Origin: Burkholderiaceae bacterium
Lineage (GTDB): Bacteria > Pseudomonadota > Gammaproteobacteria > Burkholderiales > Burkholderiaceae_E
NCBI GenBank assembly: GCA_024637395.1
Contig: JAGXFG010000066.1
Location: 1 to 64,000, forward strand
Direction of reading: 5' to 3'
DNA: 64,000 nucleotides
The position numbers and the translations under genes are program-made. Shown here piece after piece: positions 16,056-26,644 of the stretch. The stretch's first letter is position 1, and each line of letters begins with the position of its first letter. Below the pieces are notes generated by a model. That model worked only from the letters and a program-made list of their open reading frames with translations. It was not told the DNA's origin and searched no databases.

Positions 16056-19046
16056 ATGACCGCTTCCGCTCCGGCCGCTGCCGACGCACTCGCCAAGAGT
16101 TTCGAACCCGGCGACATCGAGGCGCGCTGGTACCAGACCTGGGAGAGCCGCGGCTACTTCGCGGCCGGCCATTCGGGTGCCGCCCATGCGTTCTCGATCC
16201 AGCTGCCGCCGCCCAACGTCACCGGCACCCTGCACATGGGCCACGCGTTCAACCAGACGATCATGGACGCGCTCACCCGCTATCACCGGATGAAGGGCGA
16301 CGACACGCTCTGGCTGCCGGGCACCGACCATGCCGGAATCGCCACCCAGATCGTGGTCGAGCGCCAGCTCGACGCCCGTGGCGTCTCGCGCCATGACCTC
16401 GGGCGCGAGCAGTTCGTGGCCAAGGTTTGGGATTGGAAGCAGGAATCGGGCTCGACCATCACGCGGCAAATGCGCCGGATGGGTGCCTCGACCGACTGGG
16501 CGCTCGAATACTTCACGATGGACGAGCCGCTCTCGGAAGTCGTGCGTGAAGTGTTCGTCACGCTCTTTCGCCAGGGCCTGATCTATCGCGGCAAGAGGCT
16601 CGTCAACTGGGACCCGGCGCTGCTCACCGCGGTCTCCGACCTCGAGGTGGTCAGCGAGGAGGAGGAAGGCCGGATCTGGGAATTGCGCTACCCGCTCTCC
16701 GACGGCAGCGGTCACCTCACCGTGGCCACCACCCGGCCCGAGACGATGCTGGGCGACACCGCGGTGATGGTCCACCCCGAGGACGAGCGCTATGCCGCCT
16801 TCGTTGGCCGCACCGTGCTCCTGCCGCTGACCGGCGAACCCGACGAACCCGGCAAGGTCGCGCCGAAGACGCGCTGGCGCGAGCTCCCGGTGATCGCCGA
16901 CGCCTACGTCGATCGCGAATTCGGCACCGGCGTGGTCAAGGTCACGCCGGCGCACGATTTCAACGACTACGCGGTCGGCCAGCGCCACGGCCTGGAGATG
17001 ATTCCGGTGCTCACTCCCGAGGGCCGGATCAACGAGAACGCGCCCGAGCGCTACCAGGGGCTCGACTGTGCAGCGGCCCGCGCCAAGGTGGTTGCGGATC
17101 TCGAGGAACTGGGCCTGGTGGTCGGGGTCAAGGCGCACAAGATGATGATGCGCCGTGGGGACCGCACCGGCGCGGTGATCGAACCGATGCTCACTGACCA
17201 GTGGTTCGTGGCGATGAGCGAGCCTTCGCCGGCCGACTCGCCGCTCGGCGGCAAGAGCATTGCCGCGCGCGCGCTCCAAGTCGTCGCCGACGGCGAGATC
17301 CGCTTCGTGCCCGAGAACTGGACCAGCACCTACAACCACTGGCTCGAGAACATCCAGGACTGGTGCATTTCGCGCCAGCTCTGGTGGGGCCACCAGATTC
17401 CGGCCTGGTACAAGGCCGACGCCGCCGGCGAGCCGATTCATGACGGCACGGTGTTTGTCGAGCGCGACGCCGAGGCGGCGCGCGCCGCAGCCCGGGCGCA
17501 GGGTTACGAGGGCGAGCTGGTGCGCGATCCCGACGTACTCGACACCTGGTTCTCTTCGGCGCTGGTGCCCTTCTCGACGCTCTCGGATCCGAAGCAGCCG
17601 ATTGTCGACGGCCGCCCGAACATCCTGCCCGAGCTCGCCCAGTACCTGCCCTCTTCGGTGCTGGTCACCGGCTTCGACATCATCTTCTTCTGGGTCGCCC
17701 GGATGGTGATGATGACGCTTGCGTTCGACGGCCGGATTCCGTTTCGCGAGGTCTACGTCCACGCGCTGGTGCGCGACGCCGAAGGCCAGAAGATGTCGAA
17801 GTCCAAGGGCAACACGCTCGACCCGATCGACCTGATCGACGGCATCGGGCTCGACGAGCTGGTGACCAAGCGCACCCAGGGACTGATGAATCCCAAGCAG
17901 GCCGACGCGATCGCGCGCCGCACCCGCAAGGAATTCCCGCAGGGCATCGCGCCCCACGGCGCCGATCCGCTGCGCTTCACTTTTGCGTCGCTGGCCACGC
18001 CGGGGCGCGACATCAACTTCGATCTCAGCCGCTGCGAGGGTTACCGCAACTTCTGCAACAAGCTCTGGAACGCGACCCGCTTCGTGCTGATGAACTGCGA
18101 AGGCCAGGACTGCGGCTTCTCGGGCGACAAGGCGGCCGACGCGGCGCGACACCAGCCGCACCTGGGCGAAGCCGAGCGCTGGATCGTCTCGCTGCTGCAG
18201 CGCCTCGAGGGCGATGTCGCGCGGCATTTCGACGAGTACCGCTTCGACCTGGCGGCGCGCGCGCTCTACGAGTTCGTCTGGAACGAGTACTGCGACTGGT
18301 TCCTGGAGCTCGCCAAGGTGCGCATCCAGCTCGGTGACGAGGCCAGCGCCCGCGCCACCCGCCACACGCTGCTCGCGGTCCTCGAGACCGTGCTGCGGCT
18401 GGCGCACCCGATCATCCCGTTCATCACCGAGGAGCTGTGGCAGCGGGTCGCGCCGCTTACCCGGCGCTACGGCCCGGCCCAGATGCAGGAACTCGCCGGC
18501 GCCGAACTGGCGGCGGCGCTCGCCGCTGGCCGCTACTCGGTGATGACCCAGCCCTATCCGCGCCCGCAGCCCGAGCGCATCGATGTTGTTGCCGAAGGCT
18601 GGGTGACGCGGCTGCGCGCGCTGGTCGACGCCTGCCGGGCACTGCGCGGCGAAATGGAGGTGTCACCCGCACAGCGCCTGCCGCTGGTGGCGGTGGGCGA
18701 GCGCGCCGAACTGACCGGCTTTGCTCCCTACCTGGCAGCGCTGGCGAAACTGTCCGAAGTCGAGATCGCCGATGCGCTGCCGCAAGGGTCGATCGCACCG
18801 GTGCAGATCGTCGGCACCTCGAGCCTGATGCTCAAGGTCGAAATCGACGTCGCTGCCGAGCGCGAGCGGCTCGCCAAGGAAGTGGCGCGGGTCAAGGGAG
18901 AAATTGGCAAGGCAGAGGCAAAACTTGCCAACGAGAATTTCGTCGCCCGTGCTCCCGCTGCGGTGGTCGATCAGGAACGGGAGCGGCTCGTTGCGTTTGA
19001 AGCAACAATTGCCAAGCTCGAGGAGCAACTAAAACAGCTTTCGTAA
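16056..19046 (+). CDS. valS: Valyl-tRNA synthetase
   Basis: This 996-residue class Ia synthetase charges tRNA-Val. The HIGH motif is HMGH at 60-63 and KMSKS at 579-583 ([13 protein letters not shown]). The editing domain lies between them ([13 protein letters not shown]). An anticodon-binding helical domain and a C-terminal coiled-coil arm (from about 930, [17 protein letters not shown]) complete the protein. It is slightly longer than the E. coli enzyme (about 951). I chose the ATG at 16056 with AAAGGA upstream; the base triplet just before it is a TTG and would add only one residue. It ends the pepA-holC-valS group. Confidence 0.97.
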   Translation: MTASAPAAADALAKSFEPGDIEARWYQTWESRGYFAAGHSGAAHAFSIQLPPPNVTGTLHMGHAFNQTIMDALTRYHRMKGDDTLWLPGTDHAGIATQIVVERQLDARGVSRHDLGREQFVAKVWDWKQESGSTITRQMRRMGASTDWALEYFTMDEPLSEVVREVFVTLFRQGLIYRGKRLVNWDPALLTAVSDLEVVSEEEEGRIWELRYPLSDGSGHLTVATTRPETMLGDTAVMVHPEDERYAAFVGRTVLLPLTGEPDEPGKVAPKTRWRELPVIADAYVDREFGTGVVKVTPAHDFNDYAVGQRHGLEMIPVLTPEGRINENAPERYQGLDCAAARAKVVADLEELGLVVGVKAHKMMMRRGDRTGAVIEPMLTDQWFVAMSEPSPADSPLGGKSIAARALQVVADGEIRFVPENWTSTYNHWLENIQDWCISRQLWWGHQIPAWYKADAAGEPIHDGTVFVERDAEAARAAARAQGYEGELVRDPDVLDTWFSSALVPFSTLSDPKQPIVDGRPNILPELAQYLPSSVLVTGFDIIFFWVARMVMMTLAFDGRIPFREVYVHALVRDAEGQKMSKSKGNTLDPIDLIDGIGLDELVTKRTQGLMNPKQADAIARRTRKEFPQGIAPHGADPLRFTFASLATPGRDINFDLSRCEGYRNFCNKLWNATRFVLMNCEGQDCGFSGDKAADAARHQPHLGEAERWIVSLLQRLEGDVARHFDEYRFDLAARALYEFVWNEYCDWFLELAKVRIQLGDEASARATRHTLLAVLETVLRLAHPIIPFITEELWQRVAPLTRRYGPAQMQELAGAELAAALAAGRYSVMTQPYPRPQPERIDVVAEGWVTRLRALVDACRALRGEMEVSPAQRLPLVAVGERAELTGFAPYLAALAKLSEVEIADALPQGSIAPVQIVGTSSLMLKVEIDVAAERERLAKEVARVKGEIGKAEAKLANENFVARAPAAVVDQERERLVAFEATIAKLEEQLKQLS

Positions 19047-19167
19047 GGCGGATACTGGCGTTGGCCGACGTTCTGCACTATATGATGATCGTCGGTCGGG
19101 CCTGACCAAAGAAAGCACAGCTAAATCAATGATCTGGAGCCCGGCCGCCGATTCAGGAGGCAGGGTG

Positions 19168-20805
19168 ATGACCAAGATCAGATCAATATTCCGCGCCACG
19201 GTGCTGGGCGCGATGGCGGCGGTGCTGGTGGCTTGCGGCAGCGGCGCCGATCTCGGTGGCGACCTGGCGGTGAGCGCAAAGTCGGCACCGACAACGGTAT
19301 CGCCCGGCTGGCCACCGTCATTTGTCTCGGCGCCGATTCCCGGCCGCTACATCGTGGTGTTCAAGCAAAGCGTCGGAAATCCGGCTGCCGAAGCGGCGAA
19401 CGTGATGCGCGGTCTCGGCGGGCAGGTCCACTTCACCTACTCGCACGCGATCAAGGGCTTCGCCGCCACCATTCCCGAAGCGGCGCTGCAGGGCATCCTG
19501 CGCAACTCCAACGTCGACTACGTCGAGCAGGACCAGACGGTTGCGGCCAATGAGGATCCTGCCCCGACAGTGCAATCCAGCGCCACCTGGGGCCTGGACC
19601 GGATCGACCAGCGCGCCCTGTCGGCGGACAATCCACTGGACAATAACTACCACTACAACTACACCGGCGCTGGCGTCTACGCCTTCATCATCGATACAGG
19701 AATTCGGGCTAGCCACGATGAATTTAAGGTGGCCGGCAACAGTCGTGTGAATTCGGGAGAGAACTTTGTGGTCTCCGGCAAAGGCCGCAACGCCACTGGC
19801 GACCCCCTCGACACCGACGACTGCAACGGTCACGGCACCCACGTCGCAGGAACCGTTGGCGGGAAAACGTACGGCGTTGCCAAGGGTGTGACGCTGATTC
19901 CGGTGCGAGTGCTCGATTGCCGCGGTTCCGGCTCCTGGAGCGGCGTTATCGCAGGAATCGATTACGTCGCAGGCGACACCAGGCGGCCGGCGGTGGCCAA
20001 CATGTCGCTGGGCGGTGGCGCCTCCAACTCGGTTGATACCGCTGTCAACAATGCGGTCGATGCTGGTGTCACGATGGTGGTCGCGGCCGGCAATGACGGC
20101 GCCGACGCCTGCAACTATTCACCGGCGCGCGCGCCCAGCGCGATCACGGTCGGCGCGACGGGCAGCAGCGACGCGCGCACCTCGTGGTCGAACTACGGCA
20201 CTTGCGTGGACATCTTTGCGCCCGGCCTCGGCATCACCTCGGCCTGGAACACCAGCGACAGCGCGACCAACACCATCAGCGGCACTTCAATGGCGTCGCC
20301 CCACGTGACCGGAGTCGCTGCTTTGGCGCTGGCTGAGGGCACGCTTCCCAAAGACGTAGCCGGCAGGATCACCAATACCGCGACTCCTGCGGTGGTTGGT
20401 TCAGCAGGAACCGGATCACCAGACAAACTGCTCTATTCGCTGTTGACAGTGCCAAGCGGCACCGTCACTGACCCGGTGACGCCCCCACCAACCCAAGCAG
20501 TGCGAGTAGATGAACTGAGCGGCGTTTCCAAGAAACTCGGCCGGAAGTGGCGTGCCGAGGCGAGGGTGACCATACTCGCTGTCGATACCGGCAGCGCCGT
20601 CGCGAACTCCACGGTACAGGGTGAATTTTCCCTTGGTGGCGGAGGAACCTGCGTTTCCGGCAGCGACGGCGCCTGCACGATCACCAGTTATATGTACAGT
20701 ACGGATACCACCGAAACCGACTTCACGGTAACCCTCGTCGATGGAATTGTTGCGCAGTGTTCCGCCACGATCCCCGAATGTAAGGTGCAAATAACTTATC
20801 CCTGA
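19168..20805 (+). CDS. Lipoprotein subtilisin-like serine protease (S8, proteinase K type)
   Basis: This is an exported protease of 545 residues. A lipoprotein signal ends at Cys23 (AAVLVAC). An I9 propeptide inhibitor domain spans about 58-128 ([10 protein letters not shown]). The S8 domain follows with Asp176 (IIDTG), His222 (GHGTHVAG), oxyanion Asn309 (AAGND) and Ser374 (SGTSMASPH). A C-terminal domain of about 100 residues from [12 protein letters not shown], with four Cys, looks like a small beta-sandwich. I chose the ATG at 19168 because AGGAGG sits 7 nt upstream; an ATG at 19129 would put 13 extra residues before the signal. The likely location is membrane-anchored, periplasmic or cell-surface. 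A second lipoprotein hydrolase follows. Confidence 0.9.
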   Translation: MTKIRSIFRATVLGAMAAVLVACGSGADLGGDLAVSAKSAPTTVSPGWPPSFVSAPIPGRYIVVFKQSVGNPAAEAANVMRGLGGQVHFTYSHAIKGFAATIPEAALQGILRNSNVDYVEQDQTVAANEDPAPTVQSSATWGLDRIDQRALSADNPLDNNYHYNYTGAGVYAFIIDTGIRASHDEFKVAGNSRVNSGENFVVSGKGRNATGDPLDTDDCNGHGTHVAGTVGGKTYGVAKGVTLIPVRVLDCRGSGSWSGVIAGIDYVAGDTRRPAVANMSLGGGASNSVDTAVNNAVDAGVTMVVAAGNDGADACNYSPARAPSAITVGATGSSDARTSWSNYGTCVDIFAPGLGITSAWNTSDSATNTISGTSMASPHVTGVAALALAEGTLPKDVAGRITNTATPAVVGSAGTGSPDKLLYSLLTVPSGTVTDPVTPPPTQAVRVDELSGVSKKLGRKWRAEARVTILAVDTGSAVANSTVQGEFSLGGGGTCVSGSDGACTITSYMYSTDTTETDFTVTLVDGIVAQCSATIPECKVQITYP

Positions 20806-20827
20806 GCCGCGCCGTAACCAACCCCCA

Positions 20828-20852
20828 CCAACGCCCCCGCACGGGGCGTTGG
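20828..20852 (+). terminator. Hairpin after the subtilase gene
   Basis: A perfect 10-bp stem (CCAACGCCCC with GGGGCGTTGG, 5-nt loop) begins 22 nt after the protease stop. It is followed by CATTTCTG, a weak T-rich tail. Confidence 0.65.
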
Positions 20853-21002
20853 CATTTCTGCCCGCCGCATTTCCCACCTCACCCATTAAGGTCATCGCCA
20901 AAGCACCGGTTTCAGGCTTATGATCCCTTGGCCCTTGGGAGAATTCACACGCAGCACAAGTACGTGATTCCCTGAGGAAAAAAACAACCTGGAGGAGACC
21001 CC

Positions 21003-22295
21003 ATGATTATCAAACGCACGTTGTACGGCCTTGGCCTGGCAGCGATCGCGACCGTCCTGGTCGCTTGCGGCAGCGACGACCCGATGCGAGGCACGGTCGC
21101 GGAGCCCATCGAGACGGCCCTTGTCACGGCCGCTCAAGTCGACGGCGTCGTGGCGAGCCAGCCGGGCCTTGACCAGCTGATCGGCGCGGCTTCGCGCTGC
21201 GATGTCTCGATCAACAAGATTGTCTACAACACCATCGGACCCAAGGGCGAATCGACCAAGGCCAGCGCCGGCCTGATGATCCCGTCGGGCGAAGGCTGTG
21301 ACGGGCCATACCCGGTGCTGGTCTATCACCACGGCACGACCGTGTACCAGGCATTCACGATGTCCGATCCCGCCAACGGCGAAGCCGGGCTACAGATGGC
21401 GATGTTTGCCGCCCAGGGCTACGTGGTGGTGATGCCCGACTATCTCGGCTACGGTGAGTCGACTACCTACCATCCCTACCTGAACGCCGAGAACACTGCG
21501 GCGGTCAGTATCGATGCGCTGCGCGCCGCACGCACCACGCTCGCCAAGATGGCGGTGGCGACCGACGGCAAGCTCTTCCTTGCCGGTTACTCGCAGGGCG
21601 GACACGCCGCGATGGCGACCCAGCGCACCATGGAGCGGGACTACCCGAGCGAGTTCGCGATCACCGCCGCGGTCGACATGTCAGGTCCATACGCGCTGTC
21701 GGATACATTCCTCGCGGGCTTGGATAACCCCGGTATTGGGGCTTCGGTATTCACCGCGATGACCTTCGTCGGTTACCAGAAATCGTACGGTGACGTCTAT
21801 GCCAGCCCGGAGGACTTCTTCCAACTGCCCTATGCGACCGGAATCGAGAGCCTGATCCCGGGGACACTGAGCTTCGAGGAGCTCTACACCACGGGCAAGC
21901 TGCCGGTCGCAACGACCGGCGAGGGTGGCCTGCTTACCGCTGCCACCGTGACTGGCTACAAGGCGTCCGCCGACTTCCCGGCACGCAGGGACGTGGCCAA
22001 GAACGACCTGCTCAACTGGAAACCGGTGGCGCCCCTCCAGCTCTGCGGCGGCGACCGTGACCCGACGGTGCCGTTCACCATTAATACCACCGCGGCCAGC
22101 GCCTACTTCCTGACCCAGGAGGTGGTGGTCCCGGCCGTCGACGTCGAACAGATCCCGTCGTTCCAGCCGGTGATCGCCGCCATGGAGGCCGGTGATCCTG
22201 ACTTCCTGCTCAATTACCACGGGGGCGTCGTCCCGCCGCTGTGCATGTCCTACGCCAAGAACATGGTGTTCGACCCGCTGGTGGCCGCGCCGTAA
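21003..22295 (+). CDS. Secreted alpha/beta-hydrolase lipoprotein, secretory-lipase-like
   Basis: This 430-residue lipoprotein has a signal ending at Cys22 (ATVLVAC), almost the same signal as the upstream protease. The hydrolase core shows VLVYHHGTT, the nucleophile elbow GYSQGG with Ser197, and an acid region CGGDRDPTVPF; a His in NYHGG near the C-terminus may complete the triad. The overall pattern resembles secretory lipases/esterases, but tannase or feruloyl-esterase-like activity is not excluded. GGAGGAG lies well spaced from the ATG. Location is likely periplasmic or outer-membrane anchored. The substrate is unknown. Confidence 0.75.
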   Translation: MIIKRTLYGLGLAAIATVLVACGSDDPMRGTVAEPIETALVTAAQVDGVVASQPGLDQLIGAASRCDVSINKIVYNTIGPKGESTKASAGLMIPSGEGCDGPYPVLVYHHGTTVYQAFTMSDPANGEAGLQMAMFAAQGYVVVMPDYLGYGESTTYHPYLNAENTAAVSIDALRAARTTLAKMAVATDGKLFLAGYSQGGHAAMATQRTMERDYPSEFAITAAVDMSGPYALSDTFLAGLDNPGIGASVFTAMTFVGYQKSYGDVYASPEDFFQLPYATGIESLIPGTLSFEELYTTGKLPVATTGEGGLLTAATVTGYKASADFPARRDVAKNDLLNWKPVAPLQLCGGDRDPTVPFTINTTAASAYFLTQEVVVPAVDVEQIPSFQPVIAAMEAGDPDFLLNYHGGVVPPLCMSYAKNMVFDPLVAAP

Positions 22296-22344
22296 TTTTG
22301 CCAACGGCGCGTGCCGGCCGGCACACGCCTCACTGTCTGGACAT

Positions 22345-22377
22345 GTGCCGGCGTCCCTCCCACGGGGGCGCCGGCAC
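22345..22377. terminator. Hairpin between convergent genes
   Basis: GTGCCGGCG at 22345-22353 pairs perfectly with 22369-22377, and the stem extends inward by four more pairs. It sits between the stops of the lipase-like gene and tusA-like gene and may end both transcripts. No T-run is present. Confidence 0.5.
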
Positions 22378-22383
22378 CGCATC

Positions 22384-22623
22384 TCAGCGCCGCTTGAGGT
22401 AGAAGGTCCAGTTCTTCTCGCCGCGCTCGACCTGCAGCAACTCGTGCCCGGTCTGCTTGGCAAAAACCTCGAAGTCGCGCCGCGAACCGGGATCGGTCGC
22501 GATGATCCGCAGCACCTGGCCGCTGGCGAGACCGGCAAGCGCCTTCTTGGCCCGCAGGATCGGCAGCGGGCAATTCAGGCCGCTGGCGTCGACTTCGGCA
22601 TCGAATGCGTTGTTCTCGCTCAT
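22384..22623 (-). CDS. TusA-family sulfurtransferase
   Basis: This small cytosolic protein of 79 residues has the TusA signature NCPLPILRAKKAL; Cys18 is the expected persulfide carrier. Family members relay sulfur for tRNA thiolation, molybdenum cofactor synthesis or sulfur metabolism. Its ATG overlaps the stop of the upstream transporter gene as ATGA, so the two are co-translated, which hints at a link between this sulfur carrier and the transporter. True TusA versus another paralogue cannot be decided from one copy. Confidence 0.88.
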   Translation of the reverse strand: MSENNAFDAEVDASGLNCPLPILRAKKALAGLASGQVLRIIATDPGSRRDFEVFAKQTGHELLQVERGEKNWTFYLKRR

Positions 22624-23837
22624 CTATCTGACTCCCCTCCGATCTTCTTTTGTTCCTTGCGTCCCGACCAAGCGCCCCAGCCGATCAGTCCGGCAAAGCC
22701 CCAGAACAGCGGCGCGAAGGTGAATGGCCCGCCCAGCAGCAGTCCCAGGAAGCTGCCGGCGCTGCCAAACGCCACCGGCAAGGTGGTCTGGGTCGCAGCG
22801 ATCAGGGTCTGGCGCACTCCTGCCGCCTCGCCGATCCGTCCCTCGGGTGAATGGCGGTGCAGCAACGACATTACCATTGGCTGACCACCACCGAGACCCA
22901 GTCCCAGTACAAACGACAACATCATCAGTGCACCGACGTGCGCCATCAGGGGATAGGCCGCGAACACCACGACGGCAATCCACAACGCGGAGTTGATCAC
23001 TCGCCACTCGCTCACGCGGCGGTTGATCACCGGCAGCACGATCCTGATCAGGAAAGTCGCGATGCCGAAAGCGGCCAGCACCTGGCCGATCTGCGACGGC
23101 GACAGGCCGAGCTTCGCGCCCTGGATCGGCACCAGGAAGAGATGGACGTCCCAGGCCGAAGACAGCATGACCACGGCCACGAAGAGCCGCCGCAGGTCCG
23201 GGAGTTCAAGCAGGGAGAAGGCGCTGACGCGGATCTCCGGTTCGATCATCGCCTCGCGTGGCTGGTGCGGGAAACGCCAGCGCAGGTAGAGCAGCACGCC
23301 GCCCGTGGCCCCGATCGCCGCCGCGATCAGAAAGGCAGTGCGAAAGCTGCCGTATTCGATCGCGTAGCCAGCCAGTAGCGGACCGACAAAGCCGGAGATC
23401 GAATAGGCGACCGCAATCCAGCCGAAGTTGCGGGTGCGGCCGGCCATGTCGGCGTGATCATCGACTGCCTCGCCGGTGAGTTTCTGGATCGGCAGATGGA
23501 CCAGCAGGAACCCCATTCCGGCCATCACGCTTGCGACATAAAGGGCGCGCAATTCAAGTTCGAGTGCCGGTGCCGCCGTGCCCAGGGCCAGCAAGGCAAA
23601 ACCCAGCAACATCGGCGTCCGCGTGCCGTCGCGATCGATCCACCGTCCGGCCAGCACGGCCGAGAGCATCGGGAAGAACGAATAGAGCGCGAGCAACATC
23701 CCCAATGCGAAGGTCGGAGCACCCAGCTTGATCGCGGCCAGCGTGACGATGACCCGACCGGCGCCAAGCGCGGTATGCGCGCAAATCGCCAGCGCGATAA
23801 TCGGCCCCATCCGCCGAATGGCAGGGGAAATCGCCAC
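22620..23837 (-). CDS. Major facilitator superfamily transporter
   Basis: This is a 405-residue membrane protein with about 12 hydrophobic segments. Motif-A-like sequence AGRWIDRDGTRTP lies in the loop after the second helix, and MVMSLLHRHSPEGRIGEAAG in the C-terminal half. The substrate is unknown. The start is placed at a GTG two bases after the alaS stop (TGATCGTG), with no clear ribosome site of its own, so translation is probably coupled to alaS; an internal ATG nine codons later is the alternative. It forms an operon with alaS upstream and the TusA-like gene downstream. Confidence 0.8.
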   Translation of the reverse strand: MAISPAIRRMGPIIALAICAHTALGAGRVIVTLAAIKLGAPTFALGMLLALYSFFPMLSAVLAGRWIDRDGTRTPMLLGFALLALGTAAPALELELRALYVASVMAGMGFLLVHLPIQKLTGEAVDDHADMAGRTRNFGWIAVAYSISGFVGPLLAGYAIEYGSFRTAFLIAAAIGATGGVLLYLRWRFPHQPREAMIEPEIRVSAFSLLELPDLRRLFVAVVMLSSAWDVHLFLVPIQGAKLGLSPSQIGQVLAAFGIATFLIRIVLPVINRRVSEWRVINSALWIAVVVFAAYPLMAHVGALMMLSFVLGLGLGGGQPMVMSLLHRHSPEGRIGEAAGVRQTLIAATQTTLPVAFGSAGSFLGLLLGGPFTFAPLFWGFAGLIGWGAWSGRKEQKKIGGESDR

Positions 23838-23839
23838 GA

Positions 23840-26482
23840 TCAGACGCGCGCGCTCAACCAGTCCACCACGCCAGCCAGGGCAGCACCCAGGGCCGCCGGA
23901 TCAGTTCCACCCGCCTGTGCCATCTCTGGCCGGCCGCCGCCCTTGCCGCCGACCTGCTGGGCGACAAAATTGACGAGATCGCCGGCCTTGACGCGCGCGG
24001 TCGCGTTCGCGGTGACGCCCGCGATCAGGCTCACCTTGGTGCCGTCGACCGAAGCGAGCACGATCGCCGCGGTCTTGAGGCGGTCCTTGAGGCGATCGAC
24101 CGTCTCGCGCAGCGCCGCAACATCGGCTCCCGGGATTTCGGCAGCGAGCACCTTGATGCCCTTGACGTCGATGGCCTGCTCGGCGAGGTCGTCGCCGCTG
24201 GCCGAAGCAAGCTTGGATTTCAGGCGCCCGAGCTCGCGCTCGAGCGTGCGGGAGTTCTCCAGCAGTTGCCCGATCCTGGCGCCCACCTCCTCTGCCGGCG
24301 CCTTGAGTGCTGCCGCAGCGCTGGCCAGCCGTTGCTCTACCTCGAAGAGCCAGGCGAGCGAACGCTCGCCGGTGACCGCCTCGACCCGGCGGATCCCGGC
24401 GGCGACGCCGCCCTCGGAGACGATCTTGAACAGGCCGATGTCGCCGGTGCGCGCCACGTGGGTGCCGCCGCACAATTCGCGCGACGAGCCGATGTCGAGC
24501 ACCCGCACCGCGTCGCCATACTTCTCGCCGAACAGCGCCATCGCCCCGCCCTTGACCGCTTCGTCGAAGGACATCACCTGCGAGCGGGTGGCGTCGTTGA
24601 CGAGAATCTCGGCGTTGACCATGCTCTCGACGGTGCGCAGTTCCCCGGCGCTGACCGGAGCATTGTGGCTGAAGTCGAACCGGGTCTTGTCGGCGTCGAC
24701 CAGCGAACCCTTTTGCTGGACGTGGGGTCCGAGGACCTCGCGCAGCGCCTTGTGCATCAGGTGCGTGGCCGAGTGGTTGCGCCGCGTCTGCGCACGCACT
24801 CCGGCATCCACGGCGGCCCGCACCAGCTGGCCAACGCGCAACTCGCCGCTGGCGAGTTCGCCGTGGTGGCCGAAGACTTCGGCCTGGATCTTGAGCGTGT
24901 CGCCGACTCCAAATGACGCCGATGCCCCGTCCGCGGCGGTGATCAAGCCGCGATCGCCGGCCTGCCCGCCCGATTCGGCGTAGAAGGGCGTGTGATCGAG
25001 CACCACCACTCCGGCATCACCGGCTCGAAGCCGCTCGACGCTGACGCCGTCGCGGTAGAGCGCGGTGATGCGTCCCTCGTGCTCGAGGGTGTCGTAGCCA
25101 TGGAACTCGGTCGGCACTCCGCTGTATTCGAGTTGCGCCGAGGAGTGAAAGCGTCCTGCTGCCCGGGCCTGCTCGCGTTGCTGGCGCATCGCGACTTCGA
25201 AGCCCGCCTCGTCGACCGCCATGCCGCGCTCGCGACAGACGTCGGCGGTCAAGTCGAGCGGGAAACCGAAGGTGTCGTGGAGCTTGAACGCCACCGCGCC
25301 ATCGAGCGTCTTACCGCCGCTGGCTGCCAGAGCGGCCAGCGCCGTCTCGAGGATTTCCATCCCGTGGGCGATGGTCTCGAAGAAGCGTTCCTCTTCGTGG
25401 CGCAAGACCTCGGTCACGCGCTCGCGCTGCGCGACGAGCTCCGGATAGGCGTCGCCCATCTCGGCGGCGAGCGGCGCCACCAGGCGGTGGAAAAACGGCG
25501 TGCGCGCGCCCAGCTTGTAGCCGTGACGGATCGCGCGCCGCGCGATGCGCCGCAGCACGTAGCCCCGGCCCTCGTTGCCGGGGATGACGCCATCGCAGAC
25601 CGTGAACACGCAGGCCCGGATGTGGTCGGCAATGACTTTCAGCGAGGGGCTGTCCGGTTCGGAACTGCCCCCGGCAGCGGCGACCGCGGCAGCGGCGGCC
25701 TTGAGCAGGTTCACGAACAGGTCGATCTGGTAGTTCGAATGCACGCCCTGCATCACCGCCGCAATTCGCTCCAGCCCCATCCCGGTGTCGACGCTCGGCT
25801 TGGGCAGCGGGTGCATCACGCCTTGCTCGTCGCGATTGAACTGCATGAACACGATGTTCCAGATTTCGACGTAGCGGTCGCCGTCCTCGTCGGGGCTCCC
25901 CGGCGGGCCGCCCGCGATGCCCGGGCCGTGATCCCAGAAGATTTCGCTGCACGGTCCGCAGGGCCCGGTATCGCCCATCGTCCAGAAGTTGTCCGAGGCG
26001 TAGCGCGCACCCTTGTTGTCGCCGATGCGCACGATGCGCTCAGGCGGCACGCCGATCTCGTTGGCCCAGATGCCGTAGGCGTCGTCGTCCTCGGCGTAGA
26101 CCGTGACCCAGAGCCGGTCGGGGTCGAGCCCGAACACCGCGGTCAGGAGATCCCACGAATAGCGGATCGCATCGTGCTTGAAGTAATCGCCGAAGCTGAA
26201 ATTGCCCAGCATCTCGAAGAAGGTGTGGTGCCGCGCCGTGTAGCCGACATTCTCGAGGTCGTTGTGCTTGCCGCCGGCGCGAATGCACTTCTGCGAGGTG
26301 ACCGCACGCTGGTAGGGGCGCTTGTCGAAGCCGAGGAACACGTCCTTGAACTGGTTCATCCCCGCGTTGGTGAACAGCAGGGTCGGGTCGTCGCCGGGAA
26401 CCACCGGACTCGAGGACACGATGGCGTGGCCCCGGGATTCGAAGAAGCGCAGGAATTTCTCTCGGATTTCAGCCGATTTCAT
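23840..26482 (-). CDS. alaS: Alanyl-tRNA synthetase
   Basis: This 880-residue class II enzyme charges tRNA-Ala. The N-terminal catalytic domain starts [19 protein letters not shown] and contains [19 protein letters not shown] (motif 2). The editing domain carries the metal-binding [11 protein letters not shown] and the [13 protein letters not shown] motif, and a C-terminal coiled coil with the C-Ala domain follows. I chose the ATG at 26482 because it gives the standard family N-terminus; upstream in-frame codons lack support. It heads the alaS-MFS-tusA operon and is divergent from the CoA-transferase gene. A tRNA-Ala gene lies elsewhere in this window. Confidence 0.96.
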   Translation of the reverse strand: MKSAEIREKFLRFFESRGHAIVSSSPVVPGDDPTLLFTNAGMNQFKDVFLGFDKRPYQRAVTSQKCIRAGGKHNDLENVGYTARHHTFFEMLGNFSFGDYFKHDAIRYSWDLLTAVFGLDPDRLWVTVYAEDDDAYGIWANEIGVPPERIVRIGDNKGARYASDNFWTMGDTGPCGPCSEIFWDHGPGIAGGPPGSPDEDGDRYVEIWNIVFMQFNRDEQGVMHPLPKPSVDTGMGLERIAAVMQGVHSNYQIDLFVNLLKAAAAAVAAAGGSSEPDSPSLKVIADHIRACVFTVCDGVIPGNEGRGYVLRRIARRAIRHGYKLGARTPFFHRLVAPLAAEMGDAYPELVAQRERVTEVLRHEEERFFETIAHGMEILETALAALAASGGKTLDGAVAFKLHDTFGFPLDLTADVCRERGMAVDEAGFEVAMRQQREQARAAGRFHSSAQLEYSGVPTEFHGYDTLEHEGRITALYRDGVSVERLRAGDAGVVVLDHTPFYAESGGQAGDRGLITAADGASASFGVGDTLKIQAEVFGHHGELASGELRVGQLVRAAVDAGVRAQTRRNHSATHLMHKALREVLGPHVQQKGSLVDADKTRFDFSHNAPVSAGELRTVESMVNAEILVNDATRSQVMSFDEAVKGGAMALFGEKYGDAVRVLDIGSSRELCGGTHVARTGDIGLFKIVSEGGVAAGIRRVEAVTGERSLAWLFEVEQRLASAAAALKAPAEEVGARIGQLLENSRTLERELGRLKSKLASASGDDLAEQAIDVKGIKVLAAEIPGADVAALRETVDRLKDRLKTAAIVLASVDGTKVSLIAGVTANATARVKAGDLVNFVAQQVGGKGGGRPEMAQAGGTDPAALGAALAGVVDWLSARV

Positions 26483-26644
26483 GGTGACACCGCGAATGGA
26501 AGACAACTTTTCATTCTAACCAATGCTTGGCCATCAAATGTGGAAAACACGAGCGGTTCGCGGCCGCAAAACCTTGCGCCGCCCGAAAAATGTCGATTCG
26601 CGCGAGAATCCACCTTTGTCACCCAAGTGAAAACCGGCGCCACA

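Noticed and set aside
16002-18407. Open frame of 801 codons on the minus strand
   Set aside because: It is wholly antisense to valS, whose motifs are intact; its length follows from codon bias in GC-rich DNA.
19060-19118. Imperfect inverted repeat between valS and the subtilase gene
   Set aside because: The arms have a mismatch and a long loop, and there is no T-run, so I do not call it a terminator.
24992-26644. Upstream extension of the CoA-transferase frame by 550 codons
   Set aside because: The extension is antisense to alaS. The true start at 26645 gives the conserved N-terminus.
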